DNA from: [Empedobacter] haloabium | GTDB taxonomy: Bacteria; Pseudomonadota; Gammaproteobacteria; Burkholderiales; Burkholderiaceae_D | Assembly: GCA_008011715.2 (NCBI GenBank) | Contig: CP136508.1 | Location: forward strand, 248,001 to 312,000 | DNA length: 64,000 nucleotides | Direction of reading: 5' to 3' | Part shown: positions 56,149 through 64,000 of the stretch, piece after piece | Numbering within the stretch: the first letter of the stretch is position 1 | How the letters are laid out: every line of letters starts with the position of its first letter | Made by a program: the position numbers and the translations under genes | The notes under the pieces: generated by a model | What the model was told of the DNA's origin: nothing | Seen by the model: the letters and a program-made list of their open reading frames with translations, nothing else | Database searches by the model: none

Positions 56149-56856
56149 ATGCGCCGCATCCTGATAGTCGACGACGACCAGAAAACCCGTATCCTCCTGA
56201 AGACCTATCTGGAAAAGAACCAGTACGCGGTCGACCTGGCCCATGACGGCGCCACCTTCCAGGCCGAATTCAACCGCCATGTCGATGAGCTGTCGATGGT
56301 CATCCTGGACGTGATGCTGCCCGACACGGACGGCTTCGCACTGTGCCGCGCGGTACGCCAGCGCTCCAACGTGCCGATCATCATGCTGACGGCCAGCTCG
56401 GACGAAACCGACCGCGTGGTCGGCCTGGAACTGGGCGCGGACGACTATATCTCGAAGCCCTACAGCCCGCGCGAGCTGCTGGCGCGCATCAAGGCCATCC
56501 ACCGCCGCACCGGCGTGGACAACGCCGCCGCGCCGCGCTACTACCATTTCGAGGGCTTCACGCTCGATACGGTGGCGCGCACCGTGACGGGGCCGGAAGG
56601 GCCGGTGCCCCTGACGGGCCTCGACTTCCAGCTGCTGAAATACTTCGTCGAGCATGCCGGCGACATCCTCGATCGCAGCGTGCTGTGCGAAGGCACGCGT
56701 GGCCGCGACGCCGGGCCGATGGACCGCTTCCTCGATGTGCAGATCAGCCGCCTGCGCCTGCGCCTGAACGACGGCGGCGGCAGCCCGAAGCTGATCAAGA
56801 CCGTGCGCGGCGTCGGCTACGTGTTCTCGGCCGACGTCACGGCGTCCCATGCCTAA
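56149..56856 (+). CDS. OmpR-family response regulator
   Basis: A 235-residue regulator. The receiver domain (1-120) starts MRRILIVDDDQKTRILLKTY with phospho-acceptor Asp54 in VILDVMLPDTDG and the conserved Lys in YISKPYS. The C-terminal winged helix (about 135-230) shows the OmpR/PhoB pattern PLTGLDFQLLKYFVEHAGDI and the DNA-contact helix DVQISRLRLRLNDGG. It overlaps the kinase gene by 8 bp. Probable targets are the neighbouring porin/ABC genes; this is inference. Confidence 0.94.
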   Translation: MRRILIVDDDQKTRILLKTYLEKNQYAVDLAHDGATFQAEFNRHVDELSMVILDVMLPDTDGFALCRAVRQRSNVPIIMLTASSDETDRVVGLELGADDYISKPYSPRELLARIKAIHRRTGVDNAAAPRYYHFEGFTLDTVARTVTGPEGPVPLTGLDFQLLKYFVEHAGDILDRSVLCEGTRGRDAGPMDRFLDVQISRLRLRLNDGGGSPKLIKTVRGVGYVFSADVTASHA

Positions 56857-58345
56857 GTTGCTGGACCGGCTGCGCCGGCCGCAGCTGCCGCGACCGCATT
56901 TACCCCGACTCCTGCCGTATTCGCTGCAGGGCCGCCTGATCCTGCTGATGGCGATCGGTGTGCTGCTGACACAGCTGGCCGGCAACGTGATCTGGGCCGC
57001 GCAGCGCCGTGCCGAGGCGCGCGACGAGGCCCGCACGGCGGCGCAGCACCTGGCGCACAGCGCCTCGAGCGCCGTGCGTTTCTTTCTCAGCCTGCCGCCG
57101 AACTACCGGCCGCTGATCATCCAGCAGTTCCGCGAAATGGGCGGCACCCGCTTCCTGGTCAACATCAACCGCGCGCCCATCCCCATGCGTGCGCTGGCCG
57201 GGCAGGAGCTGACCGATGCCGTGCTGGCGCAGCTGCGTGCCACGCTGAAGGAAGACCTGCCGAATACGCCCGACCTGCGCATCGCGTTCGCCTGGCCCGA
57301 GCAGTTGGCGGTGGACGACGACGGCACGATGCTGGCCGACCTGCCGGAGACGTGGACCCAGCACATCATGCTGGCGCGGCCCGCGCCGGTGCTGCTGATC
57401 CAGGTCGAGCTAGACCCCGGCCACTGGCTGTACCTGGCCACGCTGATGCCGAATCCGTATTTCCTCGAATCGGGCAATCCGCTGACGCATGACCGCCTGC
57501 TGCTGCAGGCCCTGTCGCTGGCGGCCGTGTTGCTGGTGACGGTGCTGGTGGTGCGCTGGATCACGCGGCCGCTGGCCGCGCTGTCGGAAGCGGCCACCGC
57601 GTTCGGCAAGGGCGAAAACCCGCCGGCGCTGCCGGAGACGGGCAGCCGCGAGTTCGTCACGACGGCGCGCGCCTTCCAGGACATGCGCGAGCGCATCCAG
57701 CGCTACATGGAAGACCGGGAACGCCTGTTCGTCTCGATCTCGCACGACCTGCGCACGCCGATCATGCGCCTGAAATTGCGCACCGAGCTGCTCGACGACG
57801 ACGAGCTGCGCAACGAGTTTCATGACGACCTCGACGAGCTGGACATGATGGTCAAGGGCGCGCTGCAGACGGTGAAGGACAGCGACATCCACGAGAACGC
57901 CACCGAAGTGCGGCTCGACGCGCTGCTGGGCCGCATGGTGCGCGACGCCCAGCTGGCCGGCCACGAAGTCACGTTCGCGCCGTCCGGCCTGACGGTGACG
58001 GCGAAGCCGCTGGCGCTCAAGCGCGCCATCGGCAACCTGCTGAACAACGGCCTGCACTACGGCGAGCGCGTCGAGCTGGCGGTATGGGAGAGGGACCACA
58101 ACATCGAGATCGTCGTGCGCGACCACGGTCCCGGCGTGCCCGAGGAAGCGCTGGCCAGCCTGGCGCAGCCCTACGTACGGCTGGAGCACGGCCGCAACCA
58201 GAACGGCGGCGGCATGGGGCTGGGCCTGTCCATTGCGCGCGGCATCGTGCAGGCGCATGGCGGCGAGCTGGTGCTGGGGAATGCGCCGGACGGGGGATTC
58301 CAGGCGACCATCGTGTTGCCGGGTGGGGTGTTCAGTCCCGGATGA
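56849..58345 (+). CDS. Sensor histidine kinase
   Basis: A 498-residue transmembrane kinase. An N-terminal basic stretch precedes membrane helix 1 (GRLILLMAIGVLLTQLAGNV, about 29-48). A periplasmic domain of about 160 residues follows, then helix 2 (LLLQALSLAAVLLVTVLVVR, about 215-235) and a HAMP segment. The H-box has His299 in SISHDLRTPIMRLKL, and the N box (IGNLLNNGLHYG) and G boxes (DHGPGVPEEAL, GMGLGLSIARGIVQAHGG) are complete. It should sense a periplasmic signal, probably through the binding protein encoded upstream. Confidence 0.94.
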   Translation: MPKLLDRLRRPQLPRPHLPRLLPYSLQGRLILLMAIGVLLTQLAGNVIWAAQRRAEARDEARTAAQHLAHSASSAVRFFLSLPPNYRPLIIQQFREMGGTRFLVNINRAPIPMRALAGQELTDAVLAQLRATLKEDLPNTPDLRIAFAWPEQLAVDDDGTMLADLPETWTQHIMLARPAPVLLIQVELDPGHWLYLATLMPNPYFLESGNPLTHDRLLLQALSLAAVLLVTVLVVRWITRPLAALSEAATAFGKGENPPALPETGSREFVTTARAFQDMRERIQRYMEDRERLFVSISHDLRTPIMRLKLRTELLDDDELRNEFHDDLDELDMMVKGALQTVKDSDIHENATEVRLDALLGRMVRDAQLAGHEVTFAPSGLTVTAKPLALKRAIGNLLNNGLHYGERVELAVWERDHNIEIVVRDHGPGVPEEALASLAQPYVRLEHGRNQNGGGMGLGLSIARGIVQAHGGELVLGNAPDGGFQATIVLPGGVFSPG

Positions 58346-58416
58346 CGGGTGTCACCATGGCACCTGGGGCGCGCCATCCCTCATCGAGCCCCTGGACACC
58401 GCGCCGACGCACCAGT

Positions 58417-59133
58417 TCAGGCTTCCTGCCGCATCGCATCGGACTGCCGCGCCGCGCGGCGACGCAGGGCCGCCATGGCGGCCGGCAATGCGCTGAGCGG
58501 CAAGCCGGCATGGATCGCGATCAGCCACCACAGGCTGTGCGTCAGGGCGTAGGCCAGCGTGAAGACGAACGCGGCGACGATGGAACCGAGCAGTTGTTGT
58601 GGGTTCTCGTAGCCATGTGCCAGGCCATAGGCGAGCGCTGACGCGACGATCGCCATCGGCAGGCCGATATGCGGCGTCAGCAGCAGCAGAAAGCCGCGGT
58701 AGAGAATTTCCCACGCGGCGCTCATCAGCGTGATGCTGACCGCGAATCCCAGTACTTCCATGCGGGTGCGGGGCCACGGAAAAGGCGATTCAAGCGCCTT
58801 GCGTTCCAACTCGATGCGGCCTTCGGAAGTTTGCCCGCGCTCGCTGATGACGCCGGCGAGCGCGATCCCGCCCAGCAGCAGGGGGGCGAAAACAAGCCCC
58901 CAGGTGCCGGCCGTGGACACCGGAATGTCAAAGCCGAGCTGGGTGGCGGTATAGCCGGCTTCGCGCGCACCCAGCCAGAGTATCGTCAACAGCACCAGCA
59001 CCTTCCAGCTCATCGACCAGTAACGCGACGCCAGCGAAGCTTCAGGCTTGTTGCCGCGCTTGTGCCGGCTGCGCCACAGGCTGATGGCAGGGGCGACGGC
59101 GAGCAGATAGACCGCGAGCAAGATGTTGAGCAT
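58417..59133 (-). CDS. CPBP-family intramembrane metalloprotease-like protein
   Basis: A 238-residue protein with six or more hydrophobic helices, of the CPBP (Abi/CAAX-like) family. Motif 1 reads WEILYRGF (usual EExxxR; the first Glu is replaced by Trp), motif 2 is ALAYGLAHGYENPQQ, and motif 3 HSLWWLIAIHAGLPLS. The departure in motif 1 leaves one Glu, so proteolytic activity is doubtful. The ATG at 59133 gives a first helix MLNILLAVYLLAVAPAISLW. It is convergent with the kinase gene and follows the MFS gene on its strand with a 90-bp gap. Confidence 0.78.
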   Translation of the reverse strand: MLNILLAVYLLAVAPAISLWRSRHKRGNKPEASLASRYWSMSWKVLVLLTILWLGAREAGYTATQLGFDIPVSTAGTWGLVFAPLLLGGIALAGVISERGQTSEGRIELERKALESPFPWPRTRMEVLGFAVSITLMSAAWEILYRGFLLLLTPHIGLPMAIVASALAYGLAHGYENPQQLLGSIVAAFVFTLAYALTHSLWWLIAIHAGLPLSALPAAMAALRRRAARQSDAMRQEA

Positions 59134-59222
59134 GCAGATGACCTCGAATTGGTGACGAAACCGCCGGGTGCAGCTTCGCGCTGCGGGAGCACCGCCAGCA
59201 TAGCAGCGGCAGGCGTAACGCT

Positions 59223-60380
59223 TCAGGATTGAAGCTCGCCGGCGGTCCGGCCGCGCCACTCCCACCACGCACTCCCCAAAAACAGCGCGCACACCACAAA
59301 CAGCACCGCCGGCAACGCATGAATCCCAACCCCCTGCATCAACGCCCCGGTCGCCAGCGGCCCGGCCGCGCTGGCGATGCCCCATGAGGCATTGACGATG
59401 GCCGACGCCGTCGTCAGCGCCGCGCCATCGAACCGTTCGCCGCAGGCCACCAGCGCCAGCATGTAGATCGCGCCGGCGGCCGCGCCCAGCGCCAGCAGCA
59501 CCGTCCACCACAGCCAGGGCGTGCCGGCGGCCAGCGGCAGCAGCGGCAGCAGCAGGCAGACGGCGATACCGCAGCCGACGTGCACCTTGAAGCGGCCGAA
59601 GCGGTCGGCCAGCGCGCCCATCGCGAACTGCAGTGCCGTGTCGCCGACCAGGACCACGGTGGCCGAGAGCAGCGCCAGCGCCGTCGCGATCCCCTGGCGC
59701 ATCGCATAGACCGGCAGCAGCGCCAGGATCAGGGTGTCGAACAGCGCGAAAAACGCGGCGCCCAAGGCGATCATCGGCATGCGCGGCAGCACGTCCTGCC
59801 AGCGCGCGTGCGCTTCCTCTTCCGCCGGCAGCCGTGTGCCGTTCAGCAGCGCCAGCCCTGGCAGTGCCGCGACGAACAGCGCGGCGCAGGCGGCGAAGGG
59901 CCAGGCCAGCCGGCCGTCCAGCAGCGCGACCAGGGCCGGGCCGGCCAGCTGGAACAGCGTGAAACTGGTGGTGTACAGCGCCACCACGCGGCCGCGCGAA
60001 GCGTCCGGCGCGATGCGGTTGACCCAGGCCTCGCCGATGGTGAACAGCACGCCCAGCGCGGCGCCGAAGGCGATGCGCAGCAGGCACCACAGCCAGACGT
60101 ACTCTGTCAGCTGCATCGCGGCCGTGACGAGGGCGGCGACCCAGACGCCGCCCATCATCGTGCGGCGCGGGCCGAAGCGGGCCACCCAGCCGGTGACGAA
60201 CGGCGCCACGCCCAGGATGCCCAGCGCGCTGGCGGCCGTGACGAGGCCGATGACGTGCGTGCCGGTGCCGCGCGCGTCGAGCGCCAGGGCGGTCAAGGGC
60301 ATGGTGGCGCCGAGGCCGAGGCCGACGATGCCGATACTGATGACAAGGGCGGAGAAGTCGCGCCAGGGCAGGTTTTTCAT
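59223..60380 (-). CDS. MFS transporter (YcaD-like)
   Basis: A 385-residue major-facilitator protein with 12 predicted helices. The loop motif between helices 2 and 3 reads GWVARFGPRRTMMGG. Repeat halves are separated by a charged loop near PAEEEAHARWQDVLPRM. The second-half loop motif GALADRFGRFKVHVG mirrors the first. The family includes YcaD-type and sugar/drug exporters; the substrate is unknown. Divergent from the polyamine genes at 60539. Confidence 0.85.
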   Translation of the reverse strand: MKNLPWRDFSALVISIGIVGLGLGATMPLTALALDARGTGTHVIGLVTAASALGILGVAPFVTGWVARFGPRRTMMGGVWVAALVTAAMQLTEYVWLWCLLRIAFGAALGVLFTIGEAWVNRIAPDASRGRVVALYTTSFTLFQLAGPALVALLDGRLAWPFAACAALFVAALPGLALLNGTRLPAEEEAHARWQDVLPRMPMIALGAAFFALFDTLILALLPVYAMRQGIATALALLSATVVLVGDTALQFAMGALADRFGRFKVHVGCGIAVCLLLPLLPLAAGTPWLWWTVLLALGAAAGAIYMLALVACGERFDGAALTTASAIVNASWGIASAAGPLATGALMQGVGIHALPAVLFVVCALFLGSAWWEWRGRTAGELQS

Positions 60381-60538
60381 GGCGCGCAGGGGAAAACGAG
60401 GGTCACGGCAGGGCGATTCGATTGGTCGGGGCGAAATGATAGCAAAATTGAATCTGTGATAAATTAAGTCATCGGTCGTTAGCGACCGCGTGGCGCCGCC
60501 GGTGCCGCGGGGTCGGGCCTCATGTGGAGCTGTACATC

Positions 60539-61294
60539 ATGCGCCGTCCTATCGTTCTCGTTCCTGCCTGCACCCGGCAGATTGGCCACTTTCCCAATCA
60601 TGCCGCGCAAAACAAGTACGTCAATGCCGTCGTGCTCGGTGCGCAGTGCATGCCGTTGATCCTGCCTTCGCTGGCCGAGCTGACCGACATGGAAGCGGTG
60701 CTGGCGGTGGCCGACGGTGTCATGCTGACCGGCTCGGCCTCGAATGTCCATTCGGACCTGTATGGCCAGCCGATCCGCAATCCCGCGTTGCCGCTGGACG
60801 CGGCGCGGGACGCGACGACGCTGCCGCTGATCCGGGCGGCCGTCAAGCACGGCATTCCGCTGCTGGGCATCTGCCGCGGCTTCCAGGAGATCAACGTGGC
60901 GCTGGGCGGCACCTTGCACCAGGCCGTGCAGGAACTGCCGGGCATGATGGACCATCGCGACCGCGAGGACGACTCGCTCGACGTGCAATACGGTCCCGCG
61001 CACCCGATCCGGCTGACGCCGGGCGGCAAGTTTGCGCAAATGCTGGGCAATCCGGAGGAGATCATGGTCAATTCCCTGCATGGGCAGGGCGTGGACGTGC
61101 TGGCGCCCGGCCTCACCGTGGAAGCGGTGGCGCACGACGGGCTGGTGGAAGCCTATACCGTGGGCGCCGCCCAGGGCTTCACCCTGGCGGTGCAGTGGCA
61201 TCCCGAATGGCGCATCACGGAAAACCCCGATTCCATGAAGATGTTCCAGGCATTCGGCAACGCGTGCCGCGAATATCAGGCAAGGCGGGGCTGA
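60539..61294 (+). CDS. Gamma-glutamyl-gamma-aminobutyrate hydrolase family protein (PuuD-like)
   Basis: A 251-residue class I glutamine-amidotransferase-fold hydrolase. The nucleophile is Cys112 in GICRGFQEINVALGG, with His221 and Glu223 in QWHPEWR completing the triad. PuuD-type enzymes cut gamma-glutamyl-GABA to glutamate and GABA in the putrescine pathway. The ATG at 60539 is preceded by GGAG at 10 bases; a GTG at 60524 is in the same frame. It lies 105 bp upstream of the synthetase gene in the same direction. Confidence 0.88.
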   Translation: MRRPIVLVPACTRQIGHFPNHAAQNKYVNAVVLGAQCMPLILPSLAELTDMEAVLAVADGVMLTGSASNVHSDLYGQPIRNPALPLDAARDATTLPLIRAAVKHGIPLLGICRGFQEINVALGGTLHQAVQELPGMMDHRDREDDSLDVQYGPAHPIRLTPGGKFAQMLGNPEEIMVNSLHGQGVDVLAPGLTVEAVAHDGLVEAYTVGAAQGFTLAVQWHPEWRITENPDSMKMFQAFGNACREYQARRG

Positions 61295-61399
61295 TGAAAC
61301 CGTATTACAACCCGGCCGGAGGAATCCCTTAGCTGTTCTTGCGCAGTCAGTACACGGGACCGCGGCCGGGCCGCGATCAATGACTTTTTGGAGCAAGCA

Positions 61400-62770
61400 A
61401 TGGCTATCCGCGAGAATTTCAGCTATACCGACATGGACGAGTGGCTCAACGAAAAACGGGTCACCGAAATCGAATGCCTGGTGCCGGACCTGACCGGCGT
61501 CGCGCGCGGCAAGATCCTGCCGCGCGTGAAATTCACCGAAGACCGCGGCATGCGCATCCCCGAGGCGGTGCTGGGCATGACGGTGACGGGCAATTCGCCC
61601 GTCGACGATCCCGCCTACGACCGTGCCATCTCGCGCACCGACCGCGACATGATCCTGAAGGCCGATCCGACCACGATCACGATGGTGCCGTGGGCCACCG
61701 ACCCCACCGCGCAAGTGATCCACGACTGTTATTTCGCCGATGGCCGGCTGGTCGATTTCGCGCCCCGTTCCGTGCTGCGCCGCGTGCTCAAGCTGTATGC
61801 GGACAAGGGCTGGAAGCCCGTCGTGGCGCCGGAACTGGAGTTCTACCTGACCGCCAAGATCTCCGACCCCGACCTGCCGCTGAAGGCACCGGTGGGCCGC
61901 AGCGGCCGCGCCGAGACGTCGCGCCAGGTCTACAGCATCGACGCCGTCAACGAATTCGATCCGCTGTTCGAGGACATTTACGACTACTGCGACATGATGG
62001 GCCTGGACGTGGACACCCTGATCCACGAGATCGGTGCCGGCCAGATGGAGATCAACTTCCTGCACGGCGAGCCGCTCGGGCTGGCGGACAAGGTGTTCTT
62101 CTTCAAGCGCACCCTGCGCGAGGCCGCGCTGAAGCACGAGATGTACGCCACCTTCATGGCCAAGCCGATGGCGGGCGAGCCGGGTTCGGCGATGCACATC
62201 CACCAGAGCGTGGTGGATGCCGAAACGGGCTGGAACATCTTCAGCAACCAGGACGGCTCGCCGTCGCCGCTGTTCAAGCAGTACATCGGCGGCCTGCAGC
62301 GCTACATGCCGGCGGCGCTGGCGATCGTCGCGCCCTATGTGAATTCGTATCGTCGTCTGGTGCGCCACACAGCCGCGCCGATCAACATCCAGTGGGGCAT
62401 GGACAACCGCACTGTCGGCTTCCGCGTGCCCGAATCGGGCGTGCAGGACCGCCGCGTGGAAAACCGCATCATCGGCTCGGACGCCAATCCCTACCTGGCG
62501 CTGGCCGTCACGCTGGCCTGCGGCTACCTGGGCATGACGGAGCAGCTGGAACCGACCCCGATCACGACCGGCAGCGCCTACGAGATGGAGTACGAACTGC
62601 CGCAAGGCCTGCCGGAGGCGCTGCAGCGCCTGCGCGCCGAGGACAAGCTGCGCGAAGTGCTGGGCGAGCGCTTCATCGACGTCTACGCGGCCATCAAGGA
62701 CCTGGAACACCAGGAGTTCATGACCGTCATCAGCCCGTGGGAGCGCGAGCACCTGCTGCTGCACGTGTGA
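61400..62770 (+). CDS. puuA: Glutamine-synthetase-family gamma-glutamylputrescine synthetase (PuuA-like)
   Basis: A 456-residue glutamine-synthetase fold enzyme. The N-terminal domain (VTEIECLVPDLTGVARGKIL) and catalytic domain motifs are present: APELEFYL, GAGQMEINFLHGEPLGLADK, GSAMHIHQSV and NPYLALAVTLACGYLGM. The DLTGVARGK start and the length separate PuuA-type proteins from true GlnA. It ligates glutamate to putrescine for degradation. GGAG precedes the ATG. Downstream is a putrescine-type aminotransferase, supporting the pathway assignment. Confidence 0.87.
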   Translation: MAIRENFSYTDMDEWLNEKRVTEIECLVPDLTGVARGKILPRVKFTEDRGMRIPEAVLGMTVTGNSPVDDPAYDRAISRTDRDMILKADPTTITMVPWATDPTAQVIHDCYFADGRLVDFAPRSVLRRVLKLYADKGWKPVVAPELEFYLTAKISDPDLPLKAPVGRSGRAETSRQVYSIDAVNEFDPLFEDIYDYCDMMGLDVDTLIHEIGAGQMEINFLHGEPLGLADKVFFFKRTLREAALKHEMYATFMAKPMAGEPGSAMHIHQSVVDAETGWNIFSNQDGSPSPLFKQYIGGLQRYMPAALAIVAPYVNSYRRLVRHTAAPINIQWGMDNRTVGFRVPESGVQDRRVENRIIGSDANPYLALAVTLACGYLGMTEQLEPTPITTGSAYEMEYELPQGLPEALQRLRAEDKLREVLGERFIDVYAAIKDLEHQEFMTVISPWEREHLLLHV

Positions 62771-62864
62771 TGGATTGAAGAGCTTTCCCGGCCGGCATGC
62801 TTGGGAGTACACTGGTGCCGTAAAGGCCGGCGATCCGCGCGCCGGCTCATAACTGGAGCGCATC

Positions 62865-64000
62865 ATGACAACGACTCCCATCGTGCCGGTGCTGCCGGAC
62901 ACGCAGGCGCTGCAGCGCCTCGACGCCGCCCATTTCCTCCATCCGTTCACGGACCACAAGGCGCTGGCGGAAAAGGGCGTGCGCGTGATGGTGCGGGGCG
63001 ACGGCATCTATTTGTGGGATTCCGAAGGCCGGAAGGTGCTCGACGCGATGTCGGGCCTGTGGTGCGTCAACGTCGGCTACGGCCGCACCAGCATCACGCA
63101 GGCGGTGGCGCGCCAGATGGACACGCTGCCGTTCTATAACAGCTTCTTCAACACGACGACGATCCCCGCCGTGCAACTGGCCGCCAAGCTGGCGCGCATC
63201 GCGCCGGAAGGCTTCGGCCACGTGTTCTTCACCGGCTCCGGCTCGGAAGCGAACGACACCAACGTGCGCATGGTACGGCGCTACTGGGATTTGCAGGGGC
63301 AGCCGGAACGCACCGTCATCATCAGCCGCCACAACGCGTACCACGGCAGCACGATGGCCGGCGCCTCGCTGGGCGGCATGACCGGCATGCACGTGCAGGG
63401 CGGGCTGCCGATTCCGGGCATCGTCCACATCAACCAGCCCAGCTATGCCGACCATGGCATGGGCATGACGGCGGAGGAATTCGGCGTGCATGCCGCTTCC
63501 TGGCTGGAAGAGCGCATCAAGGAGCTGGGGCCGGACAAGGTCGCGGCGTTCATCGGCGAACCGATCCAGGGCGCCGGCGGCGTCATCATCCCGCCCGTCA
63601 CCTACTGGCCCGAGATCCGCCGCATCTGCGACAAGTACGACATCCTGCTGATCGCCGACGAAGTCATCACCGGCTTCGGCCGCCTGGGCAAATGGTTCGC
63701 CTCCGAGCAGTTCGGCATCGGACCCGACCTGATCACGTTCGCCAAGGGCGTCACGTCCGGCTACGTGCCCCTGGGCGGCGTGCTGGTCAGCGACAAGGTG
63801 GCGCAGGTGCTGGTCGCCGGCGGCGATTTCAATCACGGCTTCACGTATTCCGGCCACCCGGTGGCCTGCGCGGCCGCACTGGAGAACATCCGCATCATCG
63901 AGGAAGAAAAGCTGCTGGAACAGGTGGCGCACGACACGGCGCCCTACCTGAAGGCGCGCTTCGCCAGCCTGGCCGCGCACCCGCTGGTCGGCACGGCCGA
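62865..64000 (+). CDS. spuC: Putrescine-type omega-aminotransferase (SpuC-like), cut by window end
   Basis: The first 378 residues of a class III PLP aminotransferase. The PLP contact TGSGSEANDTNVRMVRRYW, the cofactor-binding LLIADEVITGFGRLGKW and the Schiff-base lysine Lys294 in FAKGVTSGYVPLGG are all present. The GYGRTSITQAVARQMDTLPF and HINQPSYADHGMGMTAEEF segments fit polyamine:pyruvate aminotransferases. The ATG at 62865 follows CTGGAGCG. About 70-90 residues are missing beyond the window edge. Confidence 0.88.
   Translation, partial: MTTTPIVPVLPDTQALQRLDAAHFLHPFTDHKALAEKGVRVMVRGDGIYLWDSEGRKVLDAMSGLWCVNVGYGRTSITQAVARQMDTLPFYNSFFNTTTIPAVQLAAKLARIAPEGFGHVFFTGSGSEANDTNVRMVRRYWDLQGQPERTVIISRHNAYHGSTMAGASLGGMTGMHVQGGLPIPGIVHINQPSYADHGMGMTAEEFGVHAASWLEERIKELGPDKVAAFIGEPIQGAGGVIIPPVTYWPEIRRICDKYDILLIADEVITGFGRLGKWFASEQFGIGPDLITFAKGVTSGYVPLGGVLVSDKVAQVLVAGGDFNHGFTYSGHPVACAAALENIRIIEEEKLLEQVAHDTAPYLKARFASLAAHPLVGTA

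Noticed and set aside
60474..60487. GGTCG-TTAG-CGACC palindrome before the polyamine genes
   Set aside because: Only five base pairs per arm with no further support; too short to call as an operator or terminator.
60479..63007. Minus-strand frame opposite the puuD/puuA-like genes
   Set aside because: Antisense to two enzymes with intact catalytic residues; no start signal or domain.

Overview
The window is high-GC DNA from a beta-proteobacterium, most likely an Oxalobacteraceae member of the Massilia/Telluria/Duganella group. This is inferred from gene content and order: nadK-recN, hemH-grpE-dnaK-dnaJ, pcm-like/rhodanese/tolC, a NasS/NasT nitrate assimilation locus and a PEP-CTERM remnant, plus a dense family of short intergenic hairpins. 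No database search was possible. Almost all of it looks like chromosomal core or lineage-specific DNA. The only clear mobile element is one IS481-type insertion sequence.

Layout. 1-5.3 kb: a truncated GAF sensor gene, trmB, a divergent EamA exporter/AraC regulator pair, and recQ. 5.3-13.4 kb: uppP, a secreted alpha/beta hydrolase, a GNAT acetyltransferase, a YkgJ-type cysteine-cluster protein, a DUF445 protein, a YciI protein, a TetR regulator with a palindromic operator, then the pcm-like/rhodanese/tolC cluster. 13.4-18.6 kb: gloA, three tandem paralogous lipoproteins of unknown function, a decayed PEP-CTERM gene end, and a sorbosone-dehydrogenase-like protein. 18.7-28.6 kb: a DUF3667 membrane protein; nadK-recN behind a LexA box; hemH; and the heat-shock genes grpE, dnaK and dnaJ behind two sigma-32-type promoters.

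28.8-34.5 kb: carbonic anhydrase; then a LexA box followed by two overlapping genes, a radical-SAM DNA modification/repair protein and a fusion of its partner domain to a UdgX-type uracil-DNA-binding domain. This predicted DNA-damage-inducible repair operon is the most interesting system in the window. Next comes the IS481 element, lodged in the loop of an intergenic hairpin, and a DUF2238 membrane protein.

34.6-48.5 kb: a TauD-type dioxygenase with a nitrate/sulfonate/taurine-type ABC importer, then a complete nitrate assimilation regulon: nasT and nasS, a leader RNA with two A/G hexaloop hairpins that compete with a strong terminator, nitrate transporter, nirB, nirD, a flavoprotein and assimilatory nitrate reductase. 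NasT should bind the leader and allow read-through when NasS senses nitrate.

48.5-58.4 kb: a 42-residue small protein, a sugar ABC importer (ATPase, two permeases, binding protein) with a LamB-type porin, and divergently a second binding protein in an operon with a response regulator and histidine kinase, which suggests extracellular sugar sensing. 58.4-64 kb: a CPBP-family membrane protein, an MFS transporter, and the start of a polyamine/gamma-glutamyl-putrescine catabolic operon (PuuD-like hydrolase, PuuA-like synthetase, putrescine aminotransferase cut by the window end).

At least nine intergenic hairpins with a shared CAG/CTG-centred core occupy gene ends. Several sit between convergent genes, where they probably act as transcription terminators.
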